Shown here piece by piece: positions 23,705 through 34,529 of a stretch of 64,000 nt of DNA. The notes beneath the pieces were generated by a model that searched no databases, had not been told where the DNA came from, and saw only the letters and a program-made list of their open reading frames with translations. This DNA comes from Otatea glauca (lineage: Eukaryota; Streptophyta; Magnoliopsida; Poales; Poaceae). Each line of letters begins with the position of its first letter. The stretch's first letter is position 1. The DNA lies in NCBI GenBank assembly GCA_036346275.1, contig CM070725.1, positions 38,068,104 to 38,132,103 on the forward strand. Direction: 5' to 3'. The translations under genes were made by a program, and so were the position numbers.

Positions 23705-23926
23705 TGTTAAGAAACCCTAATAGCCCATTGGAAGGCCCATGTGGTCCCTTAGCCAAACCTTGATGAGCGCTTATAAAAGGAGGAGGGTCCCCTATGTACT
23801 GTAATTCATTAGCAATAAAGAATTTCCGCTTTCGCTCTCCCTAAACACGTGTCTCTCTCTCTTTCTGTTCTCCACTTCAGATCTGTTCGGGAACCCCGGA
23901 CTATTCGATAGCGAGGTTCCTTAACA
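23705..23926 (+). repeat. Copia 3' LTR
   Basis: This is the partner of 17379-17597, with the same ends and TTATAAAAGG core promoter. It is 3 bp longer overall because of several one-base indels. It is followed directly by the ATATC target duplication. Confidence 0.95.
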
Positions 23927-23931
23927 ATATC

Positions 23932-26900
23932 CACTATGACGTTGATATGTATCACCAGGATTTATGCTGCTACCGTCAAGGGTAGAATTACCGCTAGAAC
24001 TCTAGAATGGTAACTTTGTGCCTAGGAATAACAAACCACGTCTGAAAAAGCCTATAACAATCGCTAGTAGGAGATCCCCAAAATATTTGCTGGTTAATTT
24101 GTGTTCTAAGCCCATCTACCGGTTTATGCTAGTTTGTCCGCATATTTTTTCAAATGATACTTCTAATCACTAGGTCTACACTTCTATTGCTCATCCTTTT
24201 CCTTTTTGCTACAAGAAAGATAGCCATTCAAGAGTATCCACAGTAGTTGATTGTGTTAGTGAGTGTCCGGACGCACTTGGATCGCAAATTTACATCAAAA
24301 AATAAGAAATAAAAAGGAGTCTTCCAAGACTGCCTTCAGCATTAAGAGTTGGATACTGTGCAAAACCACTGACGACTGATGGGACGGCAGTTTGACGTGT
24401 CTGCAAACGTTAAACCGTCACCAAATTAATTAAGTATACAGCACCCATAGTGGTGTGGTTGGGGCTTGACAGAGCCAACTCGACGTGCTCGCAGCACAGA
24501 ACTCGTCATGGTGTGTCCGTGGCGCTACATTGTGTTAGGGTACGGTATAGACGGTAGCTGTTTATAATATATCGTTATATCATTTATAGATAACATTAAA
24601 AATGACTCGTACAATGGATCGTCTATATAGTTGTTTGTAATGGTCTCATATCCAATTAACGCATTATCTATACAATGGTACACAAAATAGAAAACTATCT
24701 ATAAGGCCGTATGTTAAATAGTAGACAACAATTTTCTCTCTTCTCTTTCTCTCTCCTCCATGTCACCTAAAATCTTACATGGTATAATCTTACAGATAGT
24801 TGACATGTACCGTTGTACAAGTGAGTGTCCGGATAAGCATGTCGCTAGTAGTTTAGTTACTCCTGAACATGGGCCACTCACTCAATTATCGTTACAGTTT
24901 GATCGCTGTCAAAACAATCCTTCAGAGGGTTTACATCTTGATCGGATCTGCTTCAGTTTATTCACCGTGCTATTTCTTTCAATGCCATTTTACCATTAGC
25001 GGTACAATAACAGTAGTACATAGTGGCTCTCCATGTCTTGCACGGTGCTCGTCTGGTGCACCGCGAGAGGACGACGACGACATCTTGGCCAGGTTTAGCC
25101 AGCTTTGTTTGGTTCAATTTGGAGATCTAGCCTTGTTTGTTTGGATTTTTTCTTCCAACTTAAAAGCTAAAAAATCAAAATCTAAAGAAATGGGTAGCTT
25201 TTTAATTATATATTTTTTAAAAAAGATATAACCCTCCATATAACTAAAAGCTAAAAGAGATACTTTTTTTAAGTTTATTGAAAGTTAGTTTTAGACTAAT
25301 ACCATTGAAGTTATTATAAAATTAACCATCTCTTCTGGATATAAAAGTGGATTACTTCTAACCTGCTTAAAACAAAAAAAAAATTGATCGAAATAATCCT
25401 ACGCCCTAGCAGCTGGCAATTTCTGGGAACAAGAACGCATGAGAGACGCGAGACTGCGAGAGTAGCGCACGATTGATCCACCCAAACAATTCGCTGGCTA
25501 CTCCTTTATGAAGTCATCATCTGCTCTTCGCCGGAAGTGAACACCTCTTTCGCTAGTTAGTTGCGTATGAACTTCGGCAGGAAAAAAAAAGCCCCTTTAT
25601 AACTAAAGCTGCTTCAATTGGGAATATATATTACCATACCTTGAAGATCGAATTGGTAATTTAGCATATTTTTTATCGTTGGGAGTTGAGAGATACCTAC
25701 TATTGTGAAAGGGGAGCAAGGCAAAGTAATTGTGTCAAACAAGCTGCACAGCATGGGCGCTGCGGTACGAATATTTATAAGGCTGCACAGGCGATTCAGT
25801 GGAGCTATCTATCGTTGATGATGGCCACCAAGCATATGATTTGCTGCCGCATCACAGGCGACTACTTCTCTCCATGGCCATTTATCATATTTCCTCGATT
25901 TCTATCCATTTTCTTCACTGTATTTTCCCCTTTGTTACTGTCATGTGTAGTTTTGTTTCCAGACTGGTACATTTGTTCCCTCTGTCGTTTCGCAGTAGAG
26001 TAACCATCCAAAATTGCACTAGTCCGTACGTGTGGAAAAGATAGTCGTTGGAGATCACGCAAGGGTTTACACATATGGTGTCCTGGCCATATGTTCAGTC
26101 TCGTTTTAGCTCTGATGTTCTTGGTTCGCAGGAATTACTTAATTTGCTCGTGCAATGCCATCTTACCAAACATGGTACGTGCCCCAAACCCAAGTGGCTC
26201 TCGACTTCTCGTACGTGTCCGGTTGCTTCCAACCAGACAAAAGTGTCAAGCATTCGCAGCGCCAGATTTAATCTAGCTAGTTTGACTCGAGTCAGCGGCA
26301 GGTTATGTAGCTAGGAGCCTAGGAGTAAGCAGGACCACCGCGGCACCGAGATGGCAGGCAGGCCGTTCCTCCGTGGGACGGTGGGACGCCACATCTCGTG
26401 ATGAGGGGCGAGGAGCAACGCCAACCAGCCGGGCGGAGCGCGGCGTACGTACGTGGCACGCGGCATGCCAATGCCAATTGCCAACGCCGCGGCCCTAGTG
26501 GACACGTCGTGCCGTGGCTTGCCTTGCGTTGTACGTCGCGTCGAAATCGTCCGAATTGGCCTTGCGATGCCACCAATTGTGGGACAGGTTTATGTACAGT
26601 GACTACAATTTAAGCAGTTTTCGTATGTCAAGATCTCTGTAATTTAAACGGTCCTCATAGATTAGGATCTCTGATCGAACGAACGAACAGTTTGAATCTT
26701 CTAACGGTGTATTGCTACAGTAATTTAATCAGTCTCAAAAGATATAAACCTCGCTCTTTGAACCAAGAGTTCACACGCAACCGTTAAGTTGTAGGATTAC
26801 GGTAACACACCAGCCGCACGCGCCACCACCGCGACTGCTCCTAGCGCATGACTGCAACGTACCGGTCGGCCGGGCGTTCGCCTCGTCGCGTACGTACCGC

Positions 26901-27754
26901 ACGTCGGCTCGCCCAGCGTTTGGTGCGTGCGAGCCTCCGAATGATTTGGATTTGCCTTCGGTGAGTGCTCTGCTCGCTGTATCCTTGTCGCAGAACAAGG
27001 GTAGCTGTTACATTACCAGGTATACCTAAATCCTATTAATAATTCGAGCTCTTTTACTATACACTAAATTCAATATGAATCATTTATTCTTTTCAATCTA
27101 ATAGATCGAATTAGCTATAATTTATTTATACTTCCTCTTGTAGTAGAGTAGTAGAAACACCCTTAACAAATCAACGGTTATATCTGATTTCTACTACCAC
27201 TGTATACTACCTGTATAATGTACCGTAAAATTTCTTAATAATTTAGGTGGCCTTGATCTACCCCTTTTTATCTAACCGTTCATGTTGCCCTACTTGGTTG
27301 CGGGCTGGCCAGTATAACTTTGTTTAGAATACGAGAATTCCTTGGTATTTAATTATTTTAATAGGAAATGCATTGTTTCTTATAAAATTCATGTGGAATT
27401 TCATGTTTAACCTTCCACACATCAATCTCCGATCCCCTATTATAACGATTTGATTAGTTGCTGTCAGCACCTATCGTTTCTTCATGTTTGTGACGCCATT
27501 TTAAGGGAAAGAAAAGGGAAGACATACATGGTTTTGCGAATTTGTTAGTTGTTACCCTCTAATCCATGACGAGGACAAGCTACCAGCAATCAAATATCCC
27601 TCAATCGAGCCTGTTGAGCTTTATGCGTCACACAAAAGTTTATGCGGTCGAGGAAAATAAGTTAATATACTTCGTGAGGATATAAAATCCTACAATTAAT
27701 ATACAGTTAGTTAGCTAAATAATGTTTGGACACGTCTGGTTGGAACCCTCCGAT
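23932..27754. other. Intergenic region with one MITE, no gene recognised
   Basis: Apart from the MITE at about 24540-24826, nothing is identifiable. A GC-rich patch at 26300-26550 and another at 26800-26960 open frames on both strands without known protein similarity. The line TTTAAGCAGTTTTCGTATG and the nearby GCTACAG motifs near 26610-26720 resemble 4100-4190, suggesting an old shared repeat. Confidence 0.4.
24540..24826 (+). mobile_element. MITE family A, uninterrupted copy
   Basis: This copy aligns with 48270-49170. Shared lines include AACTATCTATAAG, TTAAATAGTAGACAA and TTTCTCTCTCCTC. Unlike that copy it has a single TAA (in CACCTAAAATC, about 24768), so it shows the empty site of the Harbinger insertion found there. 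It ends near a GTACCGTTGTACAAG-like terminus. Exact ends are uncertain. Confidence 0.6.
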
Positions 27755-27779
27755 CACTACTACAAAATGGTACATCACT

Positions 27780-28295
27780 ATCGCTTCATCTGGGTCGGTT
27801 CTTAAGTTTTTAGGAAAAAACGATTGTGATAGATGACTTATAAGAGGTATTAATAATAATCACTATCAGTTTTTAGGTTAGAAGTGATTGTGATGTAGCA
27901 CTGGACACATCACAATCGGTTCTTTTGTGAGAAGCGATAGTGATGATCATGCACATCACTATCGGTTCTCACAAAAGAACCGATAGTGATGTGGACATCG
28001 TCATCACTGTCGGTTATTATATGAGAAGCGATAGTGATGAGCATGCACATCACTATCGGTTCTCATAAAAGAACCGATAGTGATGTGCATGTAATCATCA
28101 CATCGCTTCTTATGTTAGAACCGATAGTAATGATAATGCATATCACTATCGCTTCGCACATAAGAACCGATAGTGATGTGCAGATGATCACATCACTATC
28201 GCTTTTAAATGAGAATCGATAGTGATGTGTGTGCACATCACAATCACTTCTTAAGCCGGTAACCGATTGTGATGTGTCTCGCTAGGTTATTTATA
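27780..28295. repeat. CACTA 1 left subterminal repeats, motif type 1
   Basis: About ten copies of a 15-17-bp motif around ATCACTATCGGTTCT occur in both orientations, often as close inverted pairs with short A/T-rich spacers. They occupy almost the whole stretch and would let single strands fold into a series of hairpins. Confidence 0.85.
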
Positions 28296-28410
28296 CCCTT
28301 CGGAGTGAATTCTCTTATGTTGTTGTTCCAGAGGATATTTCTCTGCCACCACCTGAAAAAATAGCTCATATTCTGTGGTTGGAAGCAATACTTGGGTGAG
28401 AAAAATTGAT

Positions 28411-28500
28411 CGATCAACTACATAATGGTACACCACTATCGCCTCATCTGGGTCGGTTCTTAAGTTTTTAGGAAAAAACGATTGTGATAGATGACTTAGA
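28411..28500. repeat. Internal duplicate of the CACTA 1 left terminus
   Basis: This block copies 27751-27845, from the flanking CGAT through AATGGTACAYCACTATCGC to GATAGATGACTTA, about 660 bp downstream. The first bases differ (CAACTACAT against CACTACTAC). Confidence 0.85.
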
Positions 28501-28599
28501 AGGGGTGTCCAAAAATAGTGTTAGTTTCTAATTAACGAGATGGTTGCTGTCCAAAAATCATGATTCAAATAATAGTAATGTACTAAGATTCAATAATAG

Positions 28600-29045
28600 T
28601 GTTAGTTTCTAATTAAAACTGACACCGAAACATACATTAATGACGTCAGTTTTTAATTAAAACCGACACAAATAACTTATGGTATCGGTTCTTAACAAAA
28701 AAATGATGCAGATACTTATCCATATTGCTGTCGATTTCTAATGAAAACCGACACAATTAGTCTGTTTATTACTGTCGGTTGCTGATGAAAAGCCGACACA
28801 ATTAGTTCATCATTGCTATCGGTTTCTAATAAAAAACCGATATAATTAGTTCTAATTTATTGCTATCGGTTCCTTTTTGCAAACCGACACAATTAGTGCT
28901 TATTTATTTCTATCGGTTCTTTGTTGCAAACCGACACAATTAGTGCATTTGTAGGCATACTCTATATAGCTATCGGTTTGTAGTTAAGAACCGACTCAAT
29001 TAGTGAGCGTTAATTGTATCGGTTTCTAAAAAAACCCGACACAGA
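28600..29045. repeat. CACTA 1 subterminal repeats, motif type 2
   Basis: Repeated AAACCGACACAATTAGT alternates with its partner TATCGGTTTCTAAT, so neighbouring motifs form inverted pairs. The sequence differs clearly from motif type 1 and does not recur at the right end of the element. Confidence 0.8.
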
Positions 29046-29479
29046 TGGCTGACTCCCTCTCCTTTCTTTTCCCCTTCCCCCACCTGACTCCCTCTCCTTT
29101 CTTTTCCTTCAGCCGGCTGCTCCCTCACCCCCATCACCCGACAGCCCTCCCTCTCTTTCTTTCTTCCTGGCGATTCCTCCCCTTGCTGGCGCCTCCTCCC
29201 TCCCCAATCGGTGCCTCTTCCTTCCCTCAGTAGTAGTAGCAGCAGCCACGGCAGCAGCAGCAGTAGCGAGCTGCAGCTTCTCCTCCCCCTCTTCTTCCTC
29301 ATGAGCTAGGAGGTGAGTATTTGGTAGTTTTGGGAGGATTCATGCTGTGATAATGGAGGTATCTTGCTGGTGTGGGGGTTCTAGGGTTGGGGATTTTGAA
29401 GTTTTGGAGGGAAAAGTGGTTCTAGGGTTTGGGGGGAAAACTGTTGTTTTCGGGCTGAGTTTTGCTTATCTGATAGGGT

Positions 29480-30360
29480 TGAGTTTTGAGCTAGTTAAAA
29501 GAATTTTCTGAATATTTGTCTATAGAGAAAGTTGTATCTAGTCGAATCCCCTTTAATCTAAGACTAATAACATTAAATTTCGTTCAGCCAATCAAAAGTT
29601 ATGGTCATTTTAGTGCTGGCTGTCCTGATTGTGCTCGAGTTGATAGCTGAAATGTTAAACTGCTGTTTAGAGCTAGATGCAGGTCGAATTATAATTTTTG
29701 TTTGCCTAGAGAGGGTTAGAAAATTTCCTGTAGATTAAGAAAATGTCATTGTTTGCTTGATTTGGATTCAAGAATTATTAGTTATGCTATTTTGAAGTTG
29801 TTATCATGAAATCTGAAGCTGCTGAAAGTTCAGATTTGAGACTGAGGTTCAGAGTGTAATTCGAGGACTTTAAATGCATCTCCTGAATGAATGGATATAT
29901 TATAATTGTAGATTATCCTCTTGTGGTCATTTAGAGCCCAATAATGCAAGTTTTTGCTTAGCCAATTAAAAGTTATGCTCATTTTAGTACCTGCTGTTCA
30001 GAACTACTGTCAATGCATATAACCTATGTTCGTATCTAATCTGAGAATTATTTATGCATCTCCTGAATAAATGGCCATAGTAGAGTTGTATATTATCCTC
30101 TTGTGGTCATTTGGAGCCCAAGAATGCAAATTTTTACTTAGCCAATTGGAAGTTATGCTCATTTCTCTAACTGCTGTTCAAAACTAGAGTTAATGCATGT
30201 AACCTCTGTTCATTTCAAATCTGGGAATTTTTGATGCATCTCCTGAATAAATGGCTATAGTAGAGTTGTATATTATCCTCTTGTGATTTATTAGGATCAG
30301 GGTTCACTCAATTTGGTTAAGCGAAGCAAAAGTTATGATTGTTTGAGTGGCTGCTGTCCG
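29480..30360 (+). repeat. Tandem array, period about 180 bp
   Basis: TGCATCTCCTGAATRAATGG occurs at 29875, 30055 and 30235, exactly 180 bp apart. The companion line GCCAAT..AAAGTTATG occurs at about 29585, 29959, 30139 and 30319. Roughly five copies are present, the central ones best preserved. The array lies inside CACTA element 1, downstream of a CT-rich leader with a splice-donor-like GAGGTGAGTAT (about 29309). Confidence 0.85.
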
Positions 30361-30911
30361 TATGGCCGTAGTTTGGTTTTAGTGTTGAATTGGTGTATGA
30401 AGTTGAGTTGGAATTGTGTGAGAGGATGAATTAGTCGAAATGAGGAAGTTTAAAGCACGTTACGCTTAGAGTGAAAGAGTTATTATTAATTGTTGCTTGA
30501 ATTTTGATTGCTTTGTTTTGAGATGCATGAATATTATGCTTAGTTGGTCATGATGGTTAATGGATAATATGGCTTGTTGTTGTTATTGTTGTTAGAAATT
30601 GTAATAATTCTGAGCCACTACAATCATAATGTTGTGCTTGCTACTACTAGCTGAAATTTTTGGTGCTTGCTCTTATAATCTGACACTGTTGGCCGACTCT
30701 TATGATACTTTTGTTTTCAGTGCTCTCTCATTCAGTGCCCCCCAAATTATACTGCTTCGTTGCTTAACAATTGAGAAGAAAAACTTTGTTCGGGTGCTCT
30801 GTCCCTATTGGTGCTCTTGGTTTAGGTTTCCTTAACCTACAATTTCATAACAGCGAAATATAATGTGCTATCTTCTTACTCAGACAAGAAGCTCTATTTT
30901 CTTTTACCAAA

Positions 30912-31287
30912 ATGCTCTCTAGTTCCTCCATAAAGAACTTGGATGGGCAGCCTGGCCTTGCTCCATTTGAGGTGAGAATGCTTACATATAATATCATCGC
31001 TGTCAAATCTTTGTTTAATTCATATGTTGATTTATTGTTCTTGCTTTTGTCATAATAAAATGAAGCAATGTGGTTGATTTCAATAAGTCAGAAAGCTGGA
31101 AAGGGCATAAATAAATCTATAGGATGTGCTTAAATTGCTCAAAGTTGGATGTTTATATTTAGATTTCTCAAAGTTGGATGTTTATTTAGATTGCTCAAAG
31201 TTCCTACTGCAGGCAGATTTTACTGAAGATCAAAACCCTTTTGAGTCCATTGCTTCTTTTCAAATAGTAAAATTTTGGCATCATTAG
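30912..31287 (+). other. Possible two-exon mini-ORF (44 codons)
   Basis: An ATG at 30912 opens 20 codons (MLSSSSIKNLDGQPGLAPFE) ending exactly at a donor-like GAG/GTGAGA (30971/30972). An acceptor-like CTACTGCAG ends at 31212. The continuation from 31213 stays in phase for 24 codons (ADFTEDQNPFESIASFQIV and five more) to a TAG at 31285-31287. The splice signals and phase are seen; that the segment is transcribed or translated is inference. No known family is recognised. Confidence 0.25.
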
Positions 31288-32099
31288 ATGTACATCTTTG
31301 ATCACCAAACCTGATCTCAAAACTCTAGTAAGCTGTGGCTTCCAAACTAGTAACTGAATTCTTGAGACATGTGTTCCGTTATGTTTTATACATAGTCAAC
31401 TAAGCTAACTATGGTTCATTTTACTATGTTACAATCATACATGCTATTGTTTCCAATAAAACAAGATCCGCCTTATTCTTGAACCCGATTACCTGTATCG
31501 ATGTCTAATTAGGGCTTTTATTTTGTGCTTGAACTAACCATGTCTATGATGCAGTTGCTATCTAGTGGGTAACTGCTAGCGGAAGCAATTTGGGTTCTAC
31601 GGTAAAGTCATTCGATTAACAAGAAGAGCCAACCATATTGAAGAACTGATTATTTTCTCTTTTGGCACTTGAGGTGATCCAGAGGGTGATATACATTGTC
31701 ATTTCCATAGTCATTTTGTTGACTTGATCAATGTGTATTGTTTGGTATTAAACAACTTGCTATTTACTGTGTAAAACATTTTGAAAAGGATAATGACATT
31801 AGCATATTATAGATAGGATTTGCATTTTGAAAAGGATAATGACATCTTTGTTTATAGTTTTATATGATATGATTGGAGACAAATTTGATATGCTAAAGTA
31901 CTGAACAATTTGTGCATATGTTTGTGTAATAAAGTGTTTGTGTTCTGTGAATGTGATATGTGCAATGATTTATGCTGTGTGAATGTGATATGTATGTACT
32001 GTGTGAAATATGTGCTGATTGAAGGGTGAATTGGAAAACAGTACACCCCCTCGGTCATCTCTATCGGTTCTTTAAAAGAAGCGATAGAGGTGAGCAACT

Positions 32100-32298
32100 C
32101 ATCTCTATCGGTTCTTTAGAAGAAGTGATAGAGATGATATCCTTATCTCTATCGGTTTTTATAAGGAACCGATAGAGATGAGTGGTTATTCCTATCGAAC
32201 CGATAGGAATAACCACTCATCTCTATCGGTTCCTTATAAAAACCGATAGAGATAAGGCTATCATCTCTATCACTTCTTCTAAAGAACCGATAGAGATG
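32100..32298. repeat. Near-perfect palindrome with 98-bp arms
   Basis: The arms 32100-32197 and 32201-32298 are reverse complements across all 98 bp except one position, separated by AAC. Each arm holds several ATCTCTATCGGTTC motifs and GAGTGGTTATTCC near the centre. It forms most of the right subterminal region of CACTA element 1. Confidence 0.92.
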
Positions 32299-32459
32299 AC
32301 CACTCATCACAATCGGGTAAGAACCGACTGTAATAACGTTGCCTCATCTCTATCTAATGACTTTGTGTCGCCACCAGAACCGACTGTGATGATAAAAAAG
32401 AACCGATTGTGATGTAAATTCGTGTAGTAGTGGACGGTCGTACGTACGCATGCATGTAT

Positions 32460-32587
32460 CTAGGGGCGGAACTAGCCGGACCCGAATATTTATATGAGCC
32501 CAGGACATTGTAAAGCCTCGCATATTTACATGGGTTTTGTTGTCAGGCCTCGGACCTAGACTCGAGTGGCCCGAGGCCTCCGCCCCT
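32460..32587. mobile_element. Small hAT-like MITE
   Basis: The 128-bp element starts CTAGGGGCGGA and ends TCCGCCCCT, an inverted pair. The perfect 8-bp duplication GCATGTAT flanks it at 32452-32459 and 32588-32595, the TSD length of hAT transposons. Confidence 0.8.
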
Positions 32588-32595
32588 GCATGTAT

Positions 32596-33423
32596 AAATA
32601 CATGGGTTCATCGTATGAACCTTTATAACCACCTGGTGCTCCGTTACCGTGGATTAGCACGTGGAAAATGAGCTTGCGGCAAGGAAACCGTCCAGAGGAG
32701 TCGCTGACAATAATTATCCGACGGTTACCGCTCAAGAGCTGCCTCCGCCTTCGAAATTTTTTCACATGAGTGTATAGAGTTAATAAAATATTGTTCAATA
32801 CAAAAGTTTGAAGACCACAATAACAAAAATTAAAGTACAAATTGTTCATATTAGAGAAAAAATGTCACAATGAATTAGAAAATTACAAAATAATTAAGAA
32901 AAAAATACAAATGAACTCGTAAGACTCCATAACTTGAAAGTGAGATATTATGGCTTTAGGACTAAGTTGTAGAAAAAATATTGGGCACCCATTATATTTA
33001 GCTATTCTTTCACAAAATTAATTGCTAAAAACATATTTGCTTTCTACATATATTGGTTTGGGTGTGGAGATAGTAGTTGTAGATGTCTTCTTTGTCTTTG
33101 TGAATTGATCCCACAAAGTTTTCAAATCTACACATTACCTCTTTATTTTCTTAAACTCTACATCCACACAATCAACTAATTAATCCTAGTGATTAACCCT
33201 TTATCAATATTTCAAAATTCTCAACATTCAGCGAGACAATACGTGAATTCCATTGGGCTCTGGTCGATGGCCCCTAATTGGCTGTTGCTGCGGTGCAGCC
33301 AACCGTGCTTCTTGGTCGACAGCCCAGTTATCACCTTAGCCCCCTGGCCTCCCACCGTCTCCTGCTTGTCAAAGTGCGTTGCCGGTCGCCGCCCCAAGGT
33401 CGAGTGAGGAGGGGGAGAATGTG
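32596..33423. other. Intergenic region, no gene recognised
   Basis: This is AT-rich sequence with a small GC-rich patch near 33240-33410 that opens a 72-codon frame without known similarity. No repeat boundary is visible. Confidence 0.4.
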
Positions 33424-34419
33424 TGTCGGGACTTGAAATTTGTATTCCGACCTCTATGTGTATACCGTACTAGTCCCACGATCAATAGCTAGCACACACA
33501 TCTAATATTGACATATCACTTCTATACACGACAGGAATAACAAAGTAACATATAATAGTAAACATCTAAAGTTAAACTATACATGACAAATTTTGCAACA
33601 AGGCCAACCAACCAAGTAGTCCACATGGTAAAAGATCGTAGCAGAGGCAAAATAAAAATGCAACAACATCCAGCTAGTATACCTCAGCTCATCCACAGCC
33701 AACTGACTATGGTATGATCCTTTAAAGTCGACGTCATCGTCGCCGAAACCCGCGGTGTAAAATTAACAGTACAATGGACTTTTTTCGTCATCCTCTGAAT
33801 AAGTTCAACAGCAATGGTTGAGTACAAAAATCGTACACCGCAATAATTCTACACAAATTAACATATACTATGCAAGGCTATGTCAATAGAATGGCTATCT
33901 TACCAAGTTTTTCAGCTTTGCATAAAGCAAGCTTTCATTTGCAATATTGAATAGTAGAGGTGAGCTTAAGCTGTCTCCTCACTCGAGCGAGCGTAGCCAC
34001 GATGGCGATCAGCATGGGCGCAAGGTGGAAGACGAAGCCCAACAGGTGAGGCCAGGTCATCAACGAGAAAGAAGGAGGGTTAAGTGAGAAAAGGATTTGG
34101 CAAAATATGCTTTCGCATGGAGAAAACGGGTTTCCTAATAAACTTTAATTGCATTGAACAAATTTAAAATTTTAGAAATAGTAACCGACTCCAAAAATTA
34201 TGAAAATTTTTGGGAGGTAATTTAGATTATTTAGAACCCAAATAAAATATTTTCAAGCTCTAGTCAGATTTTAAATAACTTTTAAAATTCATAGACATGT
34301 GTTGAAAAATAGGAAAAATATTTTCTTTTATGCATAAAATTTTAGAAAGAGGAATGAAAATAAGCAATAAATGTTTTGGAACCTAGAATATGTTTTTCAG
34401 GGTATTTTGGGATGTTACA
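33424..34419 (-). mobile_element. Probable solo LTR, same family as 12041-14852
   Basis: On the minus strand it starts TGTAACATCCCAAAATACCC and ends near CCCGACA. The plus-strand beginning (ACTAGTC, GATCA, TAGCACACACA, ATATCACTTC) parallels the distal end of the 12041-14852 LTR in the same order. It is about 1.0 kb against 2.8 kb, lacking the GC-rich middle. No matching TSD is found (GTTACA/TAGAG right; AATG/TGTC left), so ends are approximate. Confidence 0.5.
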
Positions 34420-34529
34420 TAGAGAGAGAGTGTCAGATAAAAAAAATAGAGAATTTCGACTACGGTTAGTTGTATTGTGCAATATACTTTGCTCGGTTCA
34501 GGGATAATAGGTCACAACAGTAATCCAGC

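Larger units (their letters stand above)
17379..23926 (+). mobile_element. Ty1/copia LTR retrotransposon, pol broken
   Basis: LTRs of 219 bp (17379-17597) and 222 bp (23705-23926) both start TGTTAAGAAACC and end CCTTAACA. A perfect 5-bp target duplication, ATATC, lies at 17374-17378 and 23927-23931. A purine tract (GGGCCCAAGGAG) precedes the 3' LTR. Domain order is gag, protease, integrase, reverse transcriptase, RNase H, which is the copia order, all on the plus strand. The coding part carries many frameshifts and stops, most of gag is missing, and a 1.5-kb GC-rich leader separates the 5' LTR from gag. The element cannot encode its own enzymes now. Confidence 0.95.
27755..32432. mobile_element. 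CACTA (En/Spm) non-autonomous element 1
   Basis: The left end starts CACTACTACAAAATGG and the right end, reverse-complemented, starts CACTACTACACGAATT; both are followed by CATCACWATCG. The flanking triplets are GAT and GAC, a near-match to a 3-bp TSD. Both ends carry dense subterminal repeats in direct and inverted orientation: ATCACTATCGGTTCT types at 27780-28290, CCGACACAATTAG types at 28600-29045, and ATCTCTATCGGTTCT types at 32050-32430. Such arrays are the binding sites of the element's own DNA-binding protein in known CACTA families. The 3-kb interior contains no recognisable transposase. Confidence 0.85.

Noticed and set aside
27890..28290. CRISPR-like array of regularly spaced repeats
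   Set aside because: Motifs occur in both orientations with irregular, very short spacers, inside a CACTA terminus of a plant genome. They are transposon subterminal repeats.
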